A stretch of 64,000 bases of DNA, from assembly GCA_030374805.1 (NCBI GenBank), contig JARGSG010000084.1:248001-312000 (forward strand), written 5' to 3'. Origin of the DNA: Gracilaria gracilis (lineage: Eukaryota > Rhodophyta > Florideophyceae > Gracilariales > Gracilariaceae). A model generated the notes under the pieces. That model had not been told where the DNA came from and ran no database searches. It saw nothing but the letters and a program-made list of their open reading frames with translations. Positions 63,255-64,000 of the stretch are shown piece after piece. The position numbers and the translations under genes are program-made. Numbering within the stretch: the first letter of the stretch is position 1; the number at the start of each line of letters is the position of its first letter.

Positions 63255-64000
63255 CACAGCTACGTCGGGTGTAAATCCGAGGTCAAACCACCACGACAAG
63301 CGTCGGAGCGTGAGTGAGGCTGATCAGTAGTCGGTAGAGATCTTCGTATTCACACGGTCACGAGATGAGTCCTCGAAAGAGAGTAGTGCGGCAACGACAA
63401 GGTGTCGGAAACGGGCCACTGAGAACAGGGCAAAAAGGCAAACCCAAGAAAAGGAAAAAGCAAACCACCAGAGTGGGGAAAAGAGAGAGAGAATAAAACA
63501 AACCAAATACAGGGGCGAGTATACGACAATAGGTCGGAACGAGACACACAAATAGTGGTTATACTCTGAGCGCCACAAGGGTGGGTAACTATACGTGAAC
63601 AATGCAGTCGTCACTTCACTTGGAGGTGAACAATCCGCGAAGGCGTGATAGTTAGAGCCAGAAGCCCTTGCTTGGCAACGGGCAGTTTACTTGGGGGAGC
63701 GGTGCTCAACCCTCTAAGTACTGAGCTCGGCGCACCACTGACAGTGGGTGCGCCGGTCAAAATAATCTCTAAAATATCTAAGTAAATACAGCAATGCTGG
63801 GTGCACTGCCTCTGGCATATCCGTGCTAAACGTGTGCTATTCACACCCGCTAAGCGGCGCCTCGAGCCGTGCAATCCACGTGTACATGTGTGGAAATTAC
63901 CTCAGCAAGGCGAGACGCTAATAGCGGTGTAGCTCATATATATCTACTAACGCATGATGCGGAAATTAACTAAGCACCTCAAATCGCCTCCAAGGAGTGT
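63255..64000. other. No confident gene
   Basis: Short frames on the minus strand only. G+C rises after 63650 and small inverted repeats occur (GGCGCACC...GGTGCGCC at about 63730-63755). It may be the edge of another mobile element that continues beyond the window. Confidence 0.35.

Overview
The window is nuclear DNA of a eukaryote, most likely a multicellular red alga of the Chondrus/Gracilaria type. This is an inference. It rests on compact intronless host genes, a genome crowded with nested transposons (Copia, chromodomain Gypsy, pogo/Tigger, hAT, piggyBac, Plavaka-like), and a Cys-rich zinc finger of the YGSGKFCS kind that I associate with red algae. No species-diagnostic gene is present, so the placement is tentative.

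Layout. 0.35-6.1 kb: two decayed copies of a Plavaka-like transposase, a tandemly duplicated intron-containing cassette with foldback hairpins, and the 3' part of a chromodomain Gypsy element. 6.2-9.9 kb: no confident gene. 9.9-18.2 kb: two decayed pogo/Tigger-like elements on the minus strand and two inverted solo-LTR-like repeats, one of them inside a pogo transposase. 18.6-23.0 kb: a decayed Copia element on the minus strand. 23.3-25.1 kb: a GC-rich broken gene with two zinc fingers. 25.7-27.1 kb and 49.2-49.7 kb: the two halves of one hAT transposase. 54.5-60.9 kb: an island of three intact intronless genes that look like host genes (PHO80-type cyclin, F-box protein, prenylcysteine-oxidase-like flavoprotein). 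61-64 kb: mostly non-coding.

The main discovery is a ~22 kb composite transposon at 27138-49187. Its ends are a 29-nt inverted repeat (one mismatch) flanked by GTAC. Removing it, with one GTAC kept, rejoins the hAT reading frame without a break, which fixes its boundaries. It carries a Plavaka-like transposase at the right end, a 1289-aa intact protein joining a ParB-like motif to a 2-oxoglutarate/Fe(II) dioxygenase fold, a broken DNA-methyltransferase gene followed by SET-like coding, a ketopantoate-reductase-like cargo gene, a coiled-coil protein, and a large protein of unknown function. Between the two divergent DNA-modification genes lies a 1.7 kb block of mirror-arranged palindromic repeats, near the exact midpoint of the element. 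A piggyBac-like element has inserted near its left end, apparently at CTAG rather than TTAA.

Working model (inference): the Plavaka-like enzyme moves the element, the ParB/dioxygenase and methyltransferase/SET proteins mark or bind element DNA or chromatin, and the central palindromes are candidate binding sites. Many genes of the element carry in-frame stops that C-to-T changes could explain, so this copy is probably decaying, but the ParB-dioxygenase frame is intact.
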